Shown here: positions 22,398-29,998 of the stretch, piece by piece
Layout of the letters: each line of letters starts with the position of its first letter
How positions within the stretch are numbered: position 1 is the stretch's first letter
Assembly (NCBI GenBank): GCA_014874415.1
Contig: JACWAI010000015.1
Location: 1 to 64,000 of the forward strand
Reading direction: 5' to 3'
DNA length: 64,000 nucleotides
From: Nitrososphaerales archaeon
GTDB lineage: Archaea > Thermoproteota > Nitrososphaeria > Nitrososphaerales > Gagatemarchaeaceae
Program-made: the position numbers and the translations under genes
The notes under the pieces: generated by a model
Databases searched by the model: none
What the model was told of the DNA's origin: nothing
What the model saw: the letters and a program-made list of their open reading frames with translations, nothing else

Positions 22398-23675
22398 CTA
22401 TCTCAAGCTCCTGAGCAGACTGTAGCCCTTCTCGGTCAGACGGAAGGTCTGGAGCGGGCTGTCGGTCTTGACATCTTTGCCAATGACGATTAGACAGGCA
22501 TCGGCCTGGAGCTTGTCGATGGTCTTCTGGACCTCTTCGGCAGGATCTTCTCCCGAGAGGAAGCCGACCACTGATCCCCTTGTGGCGTTGTCATAGCTCG
22601 CAAAGGTTTCGAGTATCCTCTTCACGAGTCCGGCGTCGCTCTTCTTCGGCTGGGGCTCCGGCACAGGCTTGGGTTCCGGCTGAGCCACAATCCTGGGGAT
22701 GAAGACTTCCTCGTACCCTCTGGCCGAGTCCTGGAGCACGAACATGTTGGGAGTCAGCAGTAGTGTCGAGAGAACGGAACCCGCTCTGCCGATGTGCTGA
22801 GGGTGGTAGAGCCCGCCGACAGACGACTTCCCGCCGGAGACTTCGTTGGAGAGAGCGCTGGAAAGGATTCTGACAGGAGAGGTGTCGAGGATATGGTGGT
22901 CGAGGCCGTATCCCACCTCGGCAACGAAGACTCTGGACATCTCGGCAGTCAAGAGATTGGTAAGGAGCCTGTTGGTGTGGCGGGTCAGGGGGAGGTTTGA
23001 GAAGACGCGGTTGGCCTCGTTCACTATCATGACGTCAGGGAGTTCTCCTCCGGAGGCCCCTATCGCCAGTACCTTTGCCAGGAGGAGCATCACTGCGACC
23101 TCGGCGGCCTGGTGAGACTCGGCCTCGCCGAATGAGGCCACGCAGCTATGGGCCATCATCTCTTTCACGACTCCAGTCTCGCCCGCTAGATTGAGCGACC
23201 GGAGCGCCCCCAATTTGCCTTTCAGTTCGTCTGCCGTGTGCCCCCTGAATTCGCCAGTGGCGGTCAGCCTGTCGCTGAGGGAAGCCGGGCTGGCGAGGCC
23301 CTGCTCCAGACCGATGTACTGGATGGCCGAGTTTAGGAACCCCTCCTGCTCGAAGTTGAGATTAAGGGACATGGTATAGGCGGAGGCTGCCAGTTCTGCG
23401 TGAAGCGACGCTCTCTCCTCCATCAATTGGGAATCATACAGAAAGTAACCCAGACTCTTGACATCAAAGCTGCCATAGAGCTTGTGGGCCATTCTTCCAG
23501 TGAAGTCGAGGACGAGGGTCCTCAATCCAGAGTCGTTGCAGGCTACCGCGAGCACTGCAGCAAGCCCGTCGGCTCCGGCTCCCAGGATGTTTATCCCCGG
23601 AAGAATCTCGTCGGCCTTAAGATAGAACCTGCCGCCAGTTCGGCAGTGGCCGAACCAGATTGGTTTCGGTTGCAT
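22398..23675 (-). CDS. Degenerate HerA-like NTPase with winged helix
   Basis: Residues 30-330 follow the HerA layout, but the P-loop reads ILGAGADGLAAVLAVAC, with no lysine or Ser/Thr at the GK[ST] position. The Walker B-like strand is VMIVNEANRVFSNLP, matching HerA IEEAHRLLP but with N for the first E. The last 80 residues, after a PEPKPVPEPQPK linker, form a winged helix (GLVKRILETFASYDNATRGS, FRLTEKGYSLLRSL). This suggests a non-hydrolysing paralog that may complete a hetero-oligomer with the active HerA-type subunit and bind DNA. It is the first gene of the minus-strand block; GTG or ATG starts nearby are less suited than ATG 23675. Confidence 0.65.
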   Translation of the reverse strand: MQPKPIWFGHCRTGGRFYLKADEILPGINILGAGADGLAAVLAVACNDSGLRTLVLDFTGRMAHKLYGSFDVKSLGYFLYDSQLMEERASLHAELAASAYTMSLNLNFEQEGFLNSAIQYIGLEQGLASPASLSDRLTATGEFRGHTADELKGKLGALRSLNLAGETGVVKEMMAHSCVASFGEAESHQAAEVAVMLLLAKVLAIGASGGELPDVMIVNEANRVFSNLPLTRHTNRLLTNLLTAEMSRVFVAEVGYGLDHHILDTSPVRILSSALSNEVSGGKSSVGGLYHPQHIGRAGSVLSTLLLTPNMFVLQDSARGYEEVFIPRIVAQPEPKPVPEPQPKKSDAGLVKRILETFASYDNATRGSVVGFLSGEDPAEEVQKTIDKLQADACLIVIGKDVKTDSPLQTFRLTEKGYSLLRSLR

Positions 23676-23759
23676 GCACGAAGAGGAGGCATCTGTCTTA
23701 AATTGGATTGCTTACAAGTTGGACATCCAAATTGGACATGCAAAATGTGAACAATGCTT

Positions 23760-24023
23760 TTAGGCGAGATCAGGCCGGAAAAGGCCTTGAAGACGGGTCA
23801 GGTCATCGAGAGTCTTGAGACCTTTCTGGGTGATTGCCAAGAACTCCTGACCTTCCTCCCTTCGCCTTGTCAAAAGCTCGTCCCCCTCTAGGAGTGCGAA
23901 GTACTGTACCGCCTTCTGATAGTGCACGTTCGCGGCCTGCGCGACCCTGGTCGGGGGCATGGCGCGGTCCCTGAGAGATGCGAGTATGTCCATGTAGGCG
24001 AGCGCCCTCGTCCGGTACTTCAA
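23760..24023 (-). CDS. Winged-helix transcription regulator
   Basis: From TTG 24023 the 87 residues read MKYRTRALAYMDILASLRD, then HYQKAVQYFALLEGDELL and EFLAITQKGLKTLDDL, a compact archaeal winged helix. The opening is like the MKYRSRxxIxxxIL start of a wHTH family common in Thaumarchaeota, which supports the TTG over upstream ATGs. It is divergent from the small membrane protein at 24115 and upstream of the HerA-type block, so it may control the element. Confidence 0.75.
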   Translation of the reverse strand: MKYRTRALAYMDILASLRDRAMPPTRVAQAANVHYQKAVQYFALLEGDELLTRRREEGQEFLAITQKGLKTLDDLTRLQGLFRPDLA

Positions 24024-24080
24024 CCGATGCCAGGCGAGGTTGACCTCTAATAAGCTGTGAAAGTGACCAATTGTCAGCAA

Positions 24081-24090
24081 GGGTTTTATT
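24081..24090 (+). promoter_or_regulatory. TATA box of the 24115 gene
   Basis: The sequence gggttttatt lies 25-34 bases before ATG 24115, the spacing of an archaeal TATA box with a leaderless start. It sits in the divergent region shared with the wHTH gene. Confidence 0.5.
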
Positions 24091-24114
24091 CGAACCGGCA
24101 TGTGTTGGAGTGCA

Positions 24115-24507
24115 ATGAGCGAGGACGAGCGTTCTCCTGCTGTGTCGAGCCTGGAGGTCGAAGAAGAGTTCATGCAACACGTTGAGGCCGGGGGGAACAA
24201 GATTAGGACCCTGGCGATTGTCAGCTTTGCCGTTGCCTTCCTCTTGGTCGCCTCCTACATCATAGAGCTGCTTCTGCCTCTTACTTCGAGCACTAAGGTG
24301 GTGGAGGTAAACCTCGCCGACCCCTCCCTGATGGCCTTAGAGGTGTTTCTCATCCTGCTCGGCATGGCTTGGCTGTACCTTGGCTTCCGTGAGTACCAAT
24401 TCACCACCCGTCTGAGAAAGCAGGTCAAGGAGGTAAGAATGCTACAGCGAGAGGTACTGAAGAAGGCGGGTTTCACTGATGAAGAGTTGAACGGACGCCT
24501 AGAATAG
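24115..24507 (+). CDS. Small two-helix membrane protein with coiled tail
   Basis: From ATG 24115 the protein is 130 residues: an acidic soluble start (MSEDERSPAVSSLEVEEEF), transmembrane helices at about 33-56 and 73-92, then a charged helical tail (RLRKQVKEVRMLQREVLKKA). No family is recognised. It is divergent from the wHTH gene and at the right side of the putative element. A TATA box precedes the ATG. Confidence 0.65.
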   Translation: MSEDERSPAVSSLEVEEEFMQHVEAGGNKIRTLAIVSFAVAFLLVASYIIELLLPLTSSTKVVEVNLADPSLMALEVFLILLGMAWLYLGFREYQFTTRLRKQVKEVRMLQREVLKKAGFTDEELNGRLE

Positions 24508-24596
24508 CGAAGACTCGTTACCCTATCATCGTGTGCCCGTTGGTGTCTTCATACCTCTCGGGGCTCTCCCTGGCGTAGGAGTACCAGTCGAGCGCC

Positions 24597-24755
24597 ATGA
24601 GACGCTTCGTCGAATACAACGTTCGAAGAGCGCGACGTAACGGGCTACTCCCACCCACCTTCTCGAAGCTAAAGTCCGACCATCCTGACATCTACTGGCT
24701 GCTCCCGAAGGAGGTCTTGGATGGAGAGACGGCGAAGGGGAAGGGTCCCTCGTAA
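24597..24755 (+). pseudogene. Remnant of a second primase C-terminus (PriX-like)
   Basis: From ATG 24597 the frame reads MRRFVEYNVRRARRNGL, LPPTFSKLKSDHPDIYWLLP and KEVLDGETAKGKGPS. It corresponds to the last 50 residues of the 12362-13363 protein (MRRFIAYNVRRARRLGL and so on), with clear divergence at DNA level. Similarity begins a few codons upstream (YQSSA) and nothing before that matches, so only the tail survives. It lies on the opposite strand to the intact copy, at the other end of the putative element. It marks a lost second primase-type gene rather than a recent duplication. Confidence 0.75.
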
Positions 24756-24824
24756 CAATCCCTTGTACGCCCGTTCGAAACCGATGGATTATCTCAGCCC
24801 CGCCCGTCTCGAAATTGAAAGAAA

Positions 24825-25103
24825 ATGGTGTCTACCATACTACTGGCCGCGCTCGGCGGAGTGGCTGCGACGGCAACCACCGCTGTAGCTACGGGTGACG
24901 CCTCTGCGGCGGTCAACGCCGCCCACACGGTGCCCCCAGGTCTCCACGTGGCACTGTCGCATGTGCCTAGCACGTCTCATGCCTTTGACGTGTTGAAGGA
25001 GCACCTATCGCTCTACGCGGGTGCCGGATCGGCGGGCACCGCTGCCACGGGGGGAACGGCCGCTGCCCTAAAGCACGGCCTGCACCTCGGGCTTGGGAAG
25101 TGA
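24825..25103 (+). CDS. Small Ala/Gly-rich exported-looking hypothetical protein
   Basis: The 92-residue frame starts MVSTILLAALGGVAATATTA, a hydrophobic signal-like helix, and continues with Ala, Gly, Thr and His (THAFD-like patches and a final LKHGLHLGLG). No motif is recognised. It lies between the primase remnant and an aldo/keto reductase. Low-complexity composition in GC-rich DNA makes a chance frame possible. Confidence 0.45.
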   Translation: MVSTILLAALGGVAATATTAVATGDASAAVNAAHTVPPGLHVALSHVPSTSHAFDVLKEHLSLYAGAGSAGTAATGGTAAALKHGLHLGLGK

Positions 25104-25116
25104 CCAAGCCCCACCG

Positions 25117-25125
25117 TTTTTTATT
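25117..25125 (+). promoter_or_regulatory. TATA box of the 25151 aldo/keto reductase gene
   Basis: The A/T run ttttttatt lies 26-34 bases before ATG 25151, standing out in GC-rich DNA. Spacing fits a leaderless archaeal transcript. Confidence 0.55.
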
Positions 25126-25150
25126 GGCATTCTAGCGCGCACTGACTTCG

Positions 25151-25975
25151 ATGCGGCTCAAGGAGTTCGCCAAGACGGGGCGCAAGGTGTCCGAAATCGG
25201 CATGGGAACATACTACGACCCATTCTGGATAATGACAGCGTTCGCTGGATGGAGGCGGGGAGGGGCTGCCAAAATCAATGCAATCAACATGGGACTTGGC
25301 TCCGGGATTACATTGGTAGACACCGCTGAAGTCTACCGCTCTGAACCGCTGGTGGCAAAGGCCATGGCCGGCAGGAAGAGGGATGAGATATTCCTCGCGA
25401 CCAAGGTGTGGCCGAACCATCTCCACAGGGACGCGCTCGTAAAGGCGTTCGACCACAGCCTGGGCAGGCTGCAAACATCTTACATCGACCTGTACCAGGT
25501 GCACTGGCCCAACCCGAGGGTCCCGATCCGGGAGACCATGGCGGCCATGGAGGAGCTGGTGGGGCAGGGGAAGCTGCGGCACGTCGGGGTGAGCAACTTC
25601 AACCTTAGACAGCTACAGGAGGCGCAGTCGGCTCTTCCCAAGTCAGAGTTGAGCTCGGTCCAGCTGGACTACAGCCTGATCAACAGGAGCGTGGAAAGGG
25701 AGATACTCCCCTATTGCGACAGAGAGAAGGTCGCGCTGCTCGCTTACTACCCCCTCGGGCACGGGAAGCTCCCCTCTGACCACAGGCTCGAACCGCTGAG
25801 CTCGAGTCGTGGGAAGACCAAGGCACAGGCGGCACTTCAATGGCTCGCGGGGAAGCCCGGCGTCTTCCCCATCCCAAGAGCTTCGACTGCAAACCACGTG
25901 CGGGAGAACGCCCAGGCGAGTGATTGGGACCTCTCCGACCAAGAAAGAGGACAACTCGACCTTCAGTTCCCCTAA
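25151..25975 (+). CDS. Aldo/keto reductase
   Basis: The 274-residue protein has the NADPH-dependent TIM-barrel family marks. DTAEVYRSEPLVAKAM carries the catalytic Asp and Tyr, LATKVWP the Lys, and YQVHWPNP the His. GVSNFN and a late IPRAST segment bind the nucleotide phosphate. It reduces aldehydes or ketones; the substrate cannot be read from sequence. It begins at ATG 25151 under its own TATA box and stands alone. A second reductase at 29999-30802 is close in sequence (both have YIDLYQVHWPxPxVPI) and is probably a paralog. Confidence 0.9.
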   Translation: MRLKEFAKTGRKVSEIGMGTYYDPFWIMTAFAGWRRGGAAKINAINMGLGSGITLVDTAEVYRSEPLVAKAMAGRKRDEIFLATKVWPNHLHRDALVKAFDHSLGRLQTSYIDLYQVHWPNPRVPIRETMAAMEELVGQGKLRHVGVSNFNLRQLQEAQSALPKSELSSVQLDYSLINRSVEREILPYCDREKVALLAYYPLGHGKLPSDHRLEPLSSSRGKTKAQAALQWLAGKPGVFPIPRASTANHVRENAQASDWDLSDQERGQLDLQFP

Positions 25976-26069
25976 TCGCTTAAATCGGCTCGAAGGAGAG
26001 CGCGCCCAGGCGGGTGAGTGACCTCGACCCGATCCGCCATACAAATCCCGGTGTTGGGGGAGTCAAATA

Positions 26070-26564
26070 GTGAGAAGAACCGCGGAGATATCGCTCGCAG
26101 CCGTATATGCCGCCATGTATGTCGCGCTCATCGCCATCTTCCCTTACCTTTCCTTCCTTCAGGTTAACGTCAGGGTCGCCAACGTCCTGAAGGGGATGGT
26201 CAAGTTCTGGCCTATAGGGACGCTTCTAGGGAATCTGGTGGCGGTCGTTGTCGGGAACTACCTGTTCTCGCCTTTGGGCCTCCTTGACGTTGTGCTCTCG
26301 CCCGTCGTCTCTACCGGTCTACTGGCTGTCGCTTACTTGGTGGGGAAAAAGTCGTTCTTCGTCGGCCTGATCATCAACGCGATAGGGCTAGGAGCCTACC
26401 TTTCATGGCTGCTGTCAGCCCTCGTCCCTGGACTGACGTTCCTCGGCCTCCTGCCACTGCTCCTGGCCGGGGTGGCCATAAGCGATGTCGCGCTGCCGTA
26501 CACTTTGTATCGATCGCTCGCCAAGCTTAAGATTGCACAGAGGAGGCTTGGAGGCCCAAGTTGA
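26070..26564 (+). CDS. queT: QueT-family transporter (queuosine/archaeosine precursor)
   Basis: The 164-residue protein is almost entirely hydrophobic, with about five to six helices. It contains VNVRVANVLKGMVKFWPIGTLLGNLVAVV (in parts VNVRVANVLKGMV and WPIGTLLGNL) and SDVALPYTLY, the conserved parts of QueT-type ECF substrate subunits. QueT is thought to import deazapurine precursors. The downstream gene is queC and the start TTG of queC overlaps this stop, so both serve archaeosine formation. GTG 26070 follows a purine-rich ggggga. No ECF ATPase genes are adjacent. Confidence 0.8.
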   Translation: MRRTAEISLAAVYAAMYVALIAIFPYLSFLQVNVRVANVLKGMVKFWPIGTLLGNLVAVVVGNYLFSPLGLLDVVLSPVVSTGLLAVAYLVGKKSFFVGLIINAIGLGAYLSWLLSALVPGLTFLGLLPLLLAGVAISDVALPYTLYRSLAKLKIAQRRLGGPS

Positions 26565-27361
26565 GTCCGGAGAGGAGCGCAGTCAGTATGATTTCCGGCG
26601 GAGTGGACTCGGTCACCACCACCTACTACGTCAGCAAGAAGCTAAGACCGAAGAGCCAGCTTCTGATATTCTGCAACTACAAGCAGAGGACCTACGACTA
26701 CGAGGAGTTCTGCATCAAGCAGATTTCGAAGGAGCTCGGCCTTCCTCTGAAGATCATAGACCTGAAGTGGCTCGGAGACATAAGCACCTCCGTCCTGACC
26801 CACCCTGAGAAGGAAATCACCGAGACGAAGGAGGCGGACCTCTGGGACCCGGACAAGGCGCGGCAGAGGATTCTAAAGTGGTGGGACCCGTGCCGTAACG
26901 CCATCCTTCTCCTGGTGGGGCTTTCTCATGCGGAGTCGTTCTACATCTCCAAGGGGGAGCGTTACGACGTGTACATCGGCATCCGAAGGGAGACACCGGT
27001 GGCCATGAAAGACAACACCCCTGAGTTCCTTGAGGAAATGAACCGGGCCGCAGAGCAGGCGACCCATCATGGGGGGTACAAGCTGCTTGCCCCTCTGATT
27101 ACCTACGACAAGGATAAGGTAGTCGAGCTAGGCGAGAAGCTGGGGGTCCCCTGGGAATACACCTACAGCTGTTATGCGGGGTATGGCTTCAGGACAGTAA
27201 AAGGAAGGAAACTCCCAGTTCATTGCGGCTACTGCTCGAATGACAAGAGACGAGCGCTTGCATTCAAGATGGCAGGCGTAAAAGACCCGAGCTTATATTC
27301 AAAGCCTCCACTAGACGATATAGAGTACGCGAAGCAAAGTGGGGTCTACTTCCAGAAGTAG
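26561..27361 (+). CDS. queC: 7-cyano-7-deazaguanine synthase
   Basis: This 266-residue ATP-pyrophosphatase has SGGVDSVTTTYY (residues 11-22) as PP-loop. Near the C-terminus it has YSCYAGYG, HCGYCSNDKRRALAF and AGVKDPS, whose cysteines form the QueC zinc site. QueC turns carboxy-deazaguanine into preQ0 with ATP and ammonia, the step before insertion into tRNA as archaeosine. TTG 26561 overlaps the queT stop (TTGA), which couples translation. The insert region around KWWDPCRNAILLLVG is longer than in bacterial QueC. Adjacent queT supports the pathway call. Confidence 0.85.
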   Translation: MSPERSAVSMISGGVDSVTTTYYVSKKLRPKSQLLIFCNYKQRTYDYEEFCIKQISKELGLPLKIIDLKWLGDISTSVLTHPEKEITETKEADLWDPDKARQRILKWWDPCRNAILLLVGLSHAESFYISKGERYDVYIGIRRETPVAMKDNTPEFLEEMNRAAEQATHHGGYKLLAPLITYDKDKVVELGEKLGVPWEYTYSCYAGYGFRTVKGRKLPVHCGYCSNDKRRALAFKMAGVKDPSLYSKPPLDDIEYAKQSGVYFQK

Positions 27362-27428
27362 AGACCCCTCATCTACGCCCGGCAAGGTGCCGAAAGATAG
27401 GCCAAAACCATCGAAAACCCCTCTTAGA

Positions 27429-27438
27429 CTAATATACC
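27429..27438 (+). promoter_or_regulatory. TATA box of valS
   Basis: The sequence ctaatatacc lies 26-35 bases before TTG 27464, the usual archaeal spacing, and supports the TTG as the valS start. Confidence 0.55.
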
Positions 27439-27463
27439 GTCTCATGGGACAGCCTGCATTCGT

Positions 27464-29806
27464 TTGCAGACACAGTTTTCAGCGAAGCTTGAAGCGACTT
27501 CTTGGGACCCCAAGCTGGAGGCTGAGATGAGGCAGACATGGGAGTATGAGAGAAGAATGTTCGAATTCAAGCCGTCAAACAGCAAAAATCGTAACTTCGT
27601 GATCGACACCCCTCCTCCCTACCCCTCAGGGAAGCCCTGGCACCCCGGCGCCCTCACGCAGTACACCCAGATTGACATGACCGCCCGGGCCGCGAGGATG
27701 AGAGGGTTGAACGTCCTCTACCCCATAGGCATAGACAGGAACGGCCTCCCGGTGGAGATTTTCGCCGAGCGCAAGTACAGGGTCCAGATGAGGAAGACCC
27801 CCCGAGAGGAGTTCATCAACCTGTGCAAACACGCCCTCGACGACCTGGAGGCGTACATGGTCGGCCTCCTCAAGACATTGGGGATATCCGGAGACTACTA
27901 CAACAAGTACAGGACCGACTCGGAAGACTACAGGAAGCTCACCCAGTGGTCCTTCATCGAGCTCTGGAAGAAGGGGCTAATCTATCTTGCGAACAGGCCG
28001 AACAACTACTGCGTCGACTGCAACACTACTATCGCAGACGCTGAAATCGAGTACGAGGAGCTCCCCACGTTCCTTGTGACGAATACGTTCAAGTTGAAGG
28101 ACAGCAAGGCAGAGCTCCCGGTGGCCACGACAAGGCCCGAACTTCTGGCCGCCTGCCAGATGTTGGTGGTCAACCCATCGGACACCAGGTACCGGAAGCA
28201 CATCGGCAAGATTGCGGTCGTGCCGATCTACAACAGGGAGGTGCCCATAAGGGGGCACAAGAGCGTCGACCCCAAGTTCGGGAGCGGCGTCGTGATGGTG
28301 TGCAGCTACGGTGACTACAACGACGTCATGCTGTTCAGGGAGTTCAAGCTCAAGGAGGTCGTGGCGGTGGACATGGACGGAAAGATGACCGCCGTCGCGG
28401 GAAAGTATGCAGGCGTGGCGATAAAGGACGCCAGGTCGCAGATCATCCAGGACCTGCAAGAGCTGGGGATCGCGACGAAGGTGGAACAGATCCAGCACAG
28501 GACGCCGCTCTGCGAGAGGAGCCACACCCCCATCGAGATAATCCCCATGGAGGAGTACTACCTCAAGCAGCTGGACTTCAAGCCCGCCGTCAAAAAAATC
28601 GCCAAGAAGATAGAGTTCCACCCGGCGATGCACCGCCAGATCCTCCTCGACTGGATTGACGTCCTCACCACCGACTATCCTATCTCGAGGCGCAGGTACT
28701 ATTCGACCGAGATACCCGTCTGGTATTGCAGCAAGTGCAACACCCCCCACCTCCCCAAGCCGGGGGTCTACTACAGACCATGGCGGGACGAGGCGCCGTT
28801 CAAGAAGTGCAAGAAGTGCGGGAACACCAGGTTCATCGGCGAGACCAGGACGTTCGACACCTGGATGGACTCGAGCCTCTCCCCGCTTTACATCTCGAAG
28901 TACATGAAGGGTGACAAGTTCCACGGCCTCACCTACCCAGCCACGGTCAGGATGCAGGGCAAAGACATCGTGAGGACTTGGCTGTACTACACGCTGCTCA
29001 AGTGCTACCAGCTAACAGGGAAACAGCCGTTCAAGCACGCTTGGATCGGGGGGTTGGGACAGGACGCCCAGGGGAGGGCGATGAGGAAGAGCCTCGGCAA
29101 CTTCGTCGACCCGGAGCCGATACTGGTCCGGTTCGGGGCTGACGCTTTCAGGTTCTGGGGCGCGTCGGAAGCGGGACTCGGATATGACTTTCGGTTCAGC
29201 GAGGAGAGGATAGCGGGGGCAGGGAAGTTCCTGACAAAGCTCTGGAACACCTGCAGGTTCATCAGCTCCTTCCCCGTCCCGGAGAAGGCGGAGCTCACTT
29301 GGACGGACAAGTGGATGCTCAATGAGCTCGGGAAGCTGACCCAGGATTGCGTCGAGGCATATGAGCGGTTCGACGTGTTCACGGTGGCCACGAAGGTACG
29401 GGAGTTCCTGTGGAACGTCTTCGCCTCCAACTACCTGGAGATGGCGAAGGGGAGGGCCTACGGAGACGGCGTGACAAAGGAAGAGCAGGAGGCAGCGTGG
29501 TACACGCTGCACACCGTCGTGAAGAGCATGCTGTTGCTGCTCGCCCCGATCGTCCCGTACATGACCGACCACGCGTGGAGGAAGCTTTACGGCACCCAGA
29601 GCATACATCTGCAGGCATTCCCCAAGCCGGAAAGGTTCGAAGTGAGCGAGAAGGTGAGCCAGAGCATCATAGAGTTCAACGCCCAGGTATGGAAGAGCAA
29701 GAGGGACAAGGGACTCGCGCTGAAGGACTCGATCAGCACAAGGATACCCCCGAACCTGAAGCAGTTCGAGAAGGACTTGGTCCGGATGCACCACATCAAG
29801 AAGTAG
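27464..29806 (+). CDS. valS: Valyl-tRNA synthetase, archaeal type
   Basis: The 780-residue class Ia synthetase opens with TTG. FVIDTPPPYPSGKPWHPGAL (about residues 46-65) carries the HIGH motif as HPGA. GIDRNGLPVEIFAERKY, an editing domain with ATTRPELLAACQMLVVNPSD (about 215-235), and RTWLYYTLLKCY all match archaeal ValRS. KMSKS is present as AMRKSLGN. Zinc-type pairs (YCVDC, YCSKC, CKKCGN) are in place. It charges tRNA-Val with valine and edits threonine. Length fits the archaeal form, which lacks the long C-terminal coiled coil of bacterial ValRS. A TATA box at 27429 supports the TTG. Confidence 0.92.
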   Translation: MQTQFSAKLEATSWDPKLEAEMRQTWEYERRMFEFKPSNSKNRNFVIDTPPPYPSGKPWHPGALTQYTQIDMTARAARMRGLNVLYPIGIDRNGLPVEIFAERKYRVQMRKTPREEFINLCKHALDDLEAYMVGLLKTLGISGDYYNKYRTDSEDYRKLTQWSFIELWKKGLIYLANRPNNYCVDCNTTIADAEIEYEELPTFLVTNTFKLKDSKAELPVATTRPELLAACQMLVVNPSDTRYRKHIGKIAVVPIYNREVPIRGHKSVDPKFGSGVVMVCSYGDYNDVMLFREFKLKEVVAVDMDGKMTAVAGKYAGVAIKDARSQIIQDLQELGIATKVEQIQHRTPLCERSHTPIEIIPMEEYYLKQLDFKPAVKKIAKKIEFHPAMHRQILLDWIDVLTTDYPISRRRYYSTEIPVWYCSKCNTPHLPKPGVYYRPWRDEAPFKKCKKCGNTRFIGETRTFDTWMDSSLSPLYISKYMKGDKFHGLTYPATVRMQGKDIVRTWLYYTLLKCYQLTGKQPFKHAWIGGLGQDAQGRAMRKSLGNFVDPEPILVRFGADAFRFWGASEAGLGYDFRFSEERIAGAGKFLTKLWNTCRFISSFPVPEKAELTWTDKWMLNELGKLTQDCVEAYERFDVFTVATKVREFLWNVFASNYLEMAKGRAYGDGVTKEEQEAAWYTLHTVVKSMLLLLAPIVPYMTDHAWRKLYGTQSIHLQAFPKPERFEVSEKVSQSIIEFNAQVWKSKRDKGLALKDSISTRIPPNLKQFEKDLVRMHHIKK

Positions 29807-29844
29807 TTCGTCTAACGTAGAAGCCGCAGCCGTTGATTGTCTCA

Positions 29845-29854
29845 TTTTATATAG
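29845..29854 (+). promoter_or_regulatory. TATA box of the zinc-ribbon microprotein gene
   Basis: The sequence ttttatatag lies 25-34 bases before TTG 29879. A Shine-Dalgarno GGAGGT (29870-29875) sits 3 bases before the TTG, unusual among the mostly leaderless genes here. Confidence 0.6.
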
Positions 29855-29878
29855 CCGAGGTCTCTCATTGGAGGTAAG

Positions 29879-29998
29879 TTGCAAGTTCTTGTCCCCAACC
29901 GGTGCATATGGTGCAACGACGAGCTCAATCTGAATGACAGCCTAGAGATGGCCTACCAGTGCTGCTCGCGTTGCTTACACCCGCTTCCGACGGAGTAG
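29879..29998 (+). CDS. 39-residue zinc-ribbon microprotein
   Basis: From TTG 29879 to TAG 29996-29998, the frame encodes MQVLVPNRCIWCNDELNLND followed by SLEMAYQCCSRCLHPLP and TE. Two CxxC knuckles (CIWC and CSRC) separated by about 18 residues form a short zinc ribbon. A TATA box and a good GGAGGT site support expression. The stop abuts that of the convergent aldo/keto reductase. Too small to assign; similar ribbons occur in archaeal nucleic-acid-binding microproteins. Confidence 0.7.
   Translation: MQVLVPNRCIWCNDELNLNDSLEMAYQCCSRCLHPLPTE

Larger units (their letters stand above)
12220..24824. mobile_element. Putative integrated element with primase, HerA-type ATPases and a tRNA fragment
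   Basis: Between the PIWI remnant and the 24.8 kb region lie a primase-like gene, a GTPase, a tight minus-strand block of about seven genes (two HerA/FtsK-type ATPases, a RecA-type ATPase, two membrane proteins, a low-complexity protein, an orphan) and a wHTH with a divergent small membrane protein. The left end has a class II tRNA 3' fragment and short direct repeats. A second, diverged copy of the primase C-terminus lies at the right end. The 14.7-17.4 kb part looks more AT-rich than its surroundings. No integrase or matching second att copy was found, so borders are approximate and the element may be decayed. Confidence 0.55.

Noticed and set aside
27977-28924. 315-residue minus-strand frame antisense to valS
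   Set aside because: It mirrors the codon pattern of valS, is rich in R, L, V, H and D in the way of GC-rich antisense frames, and shows no motif.
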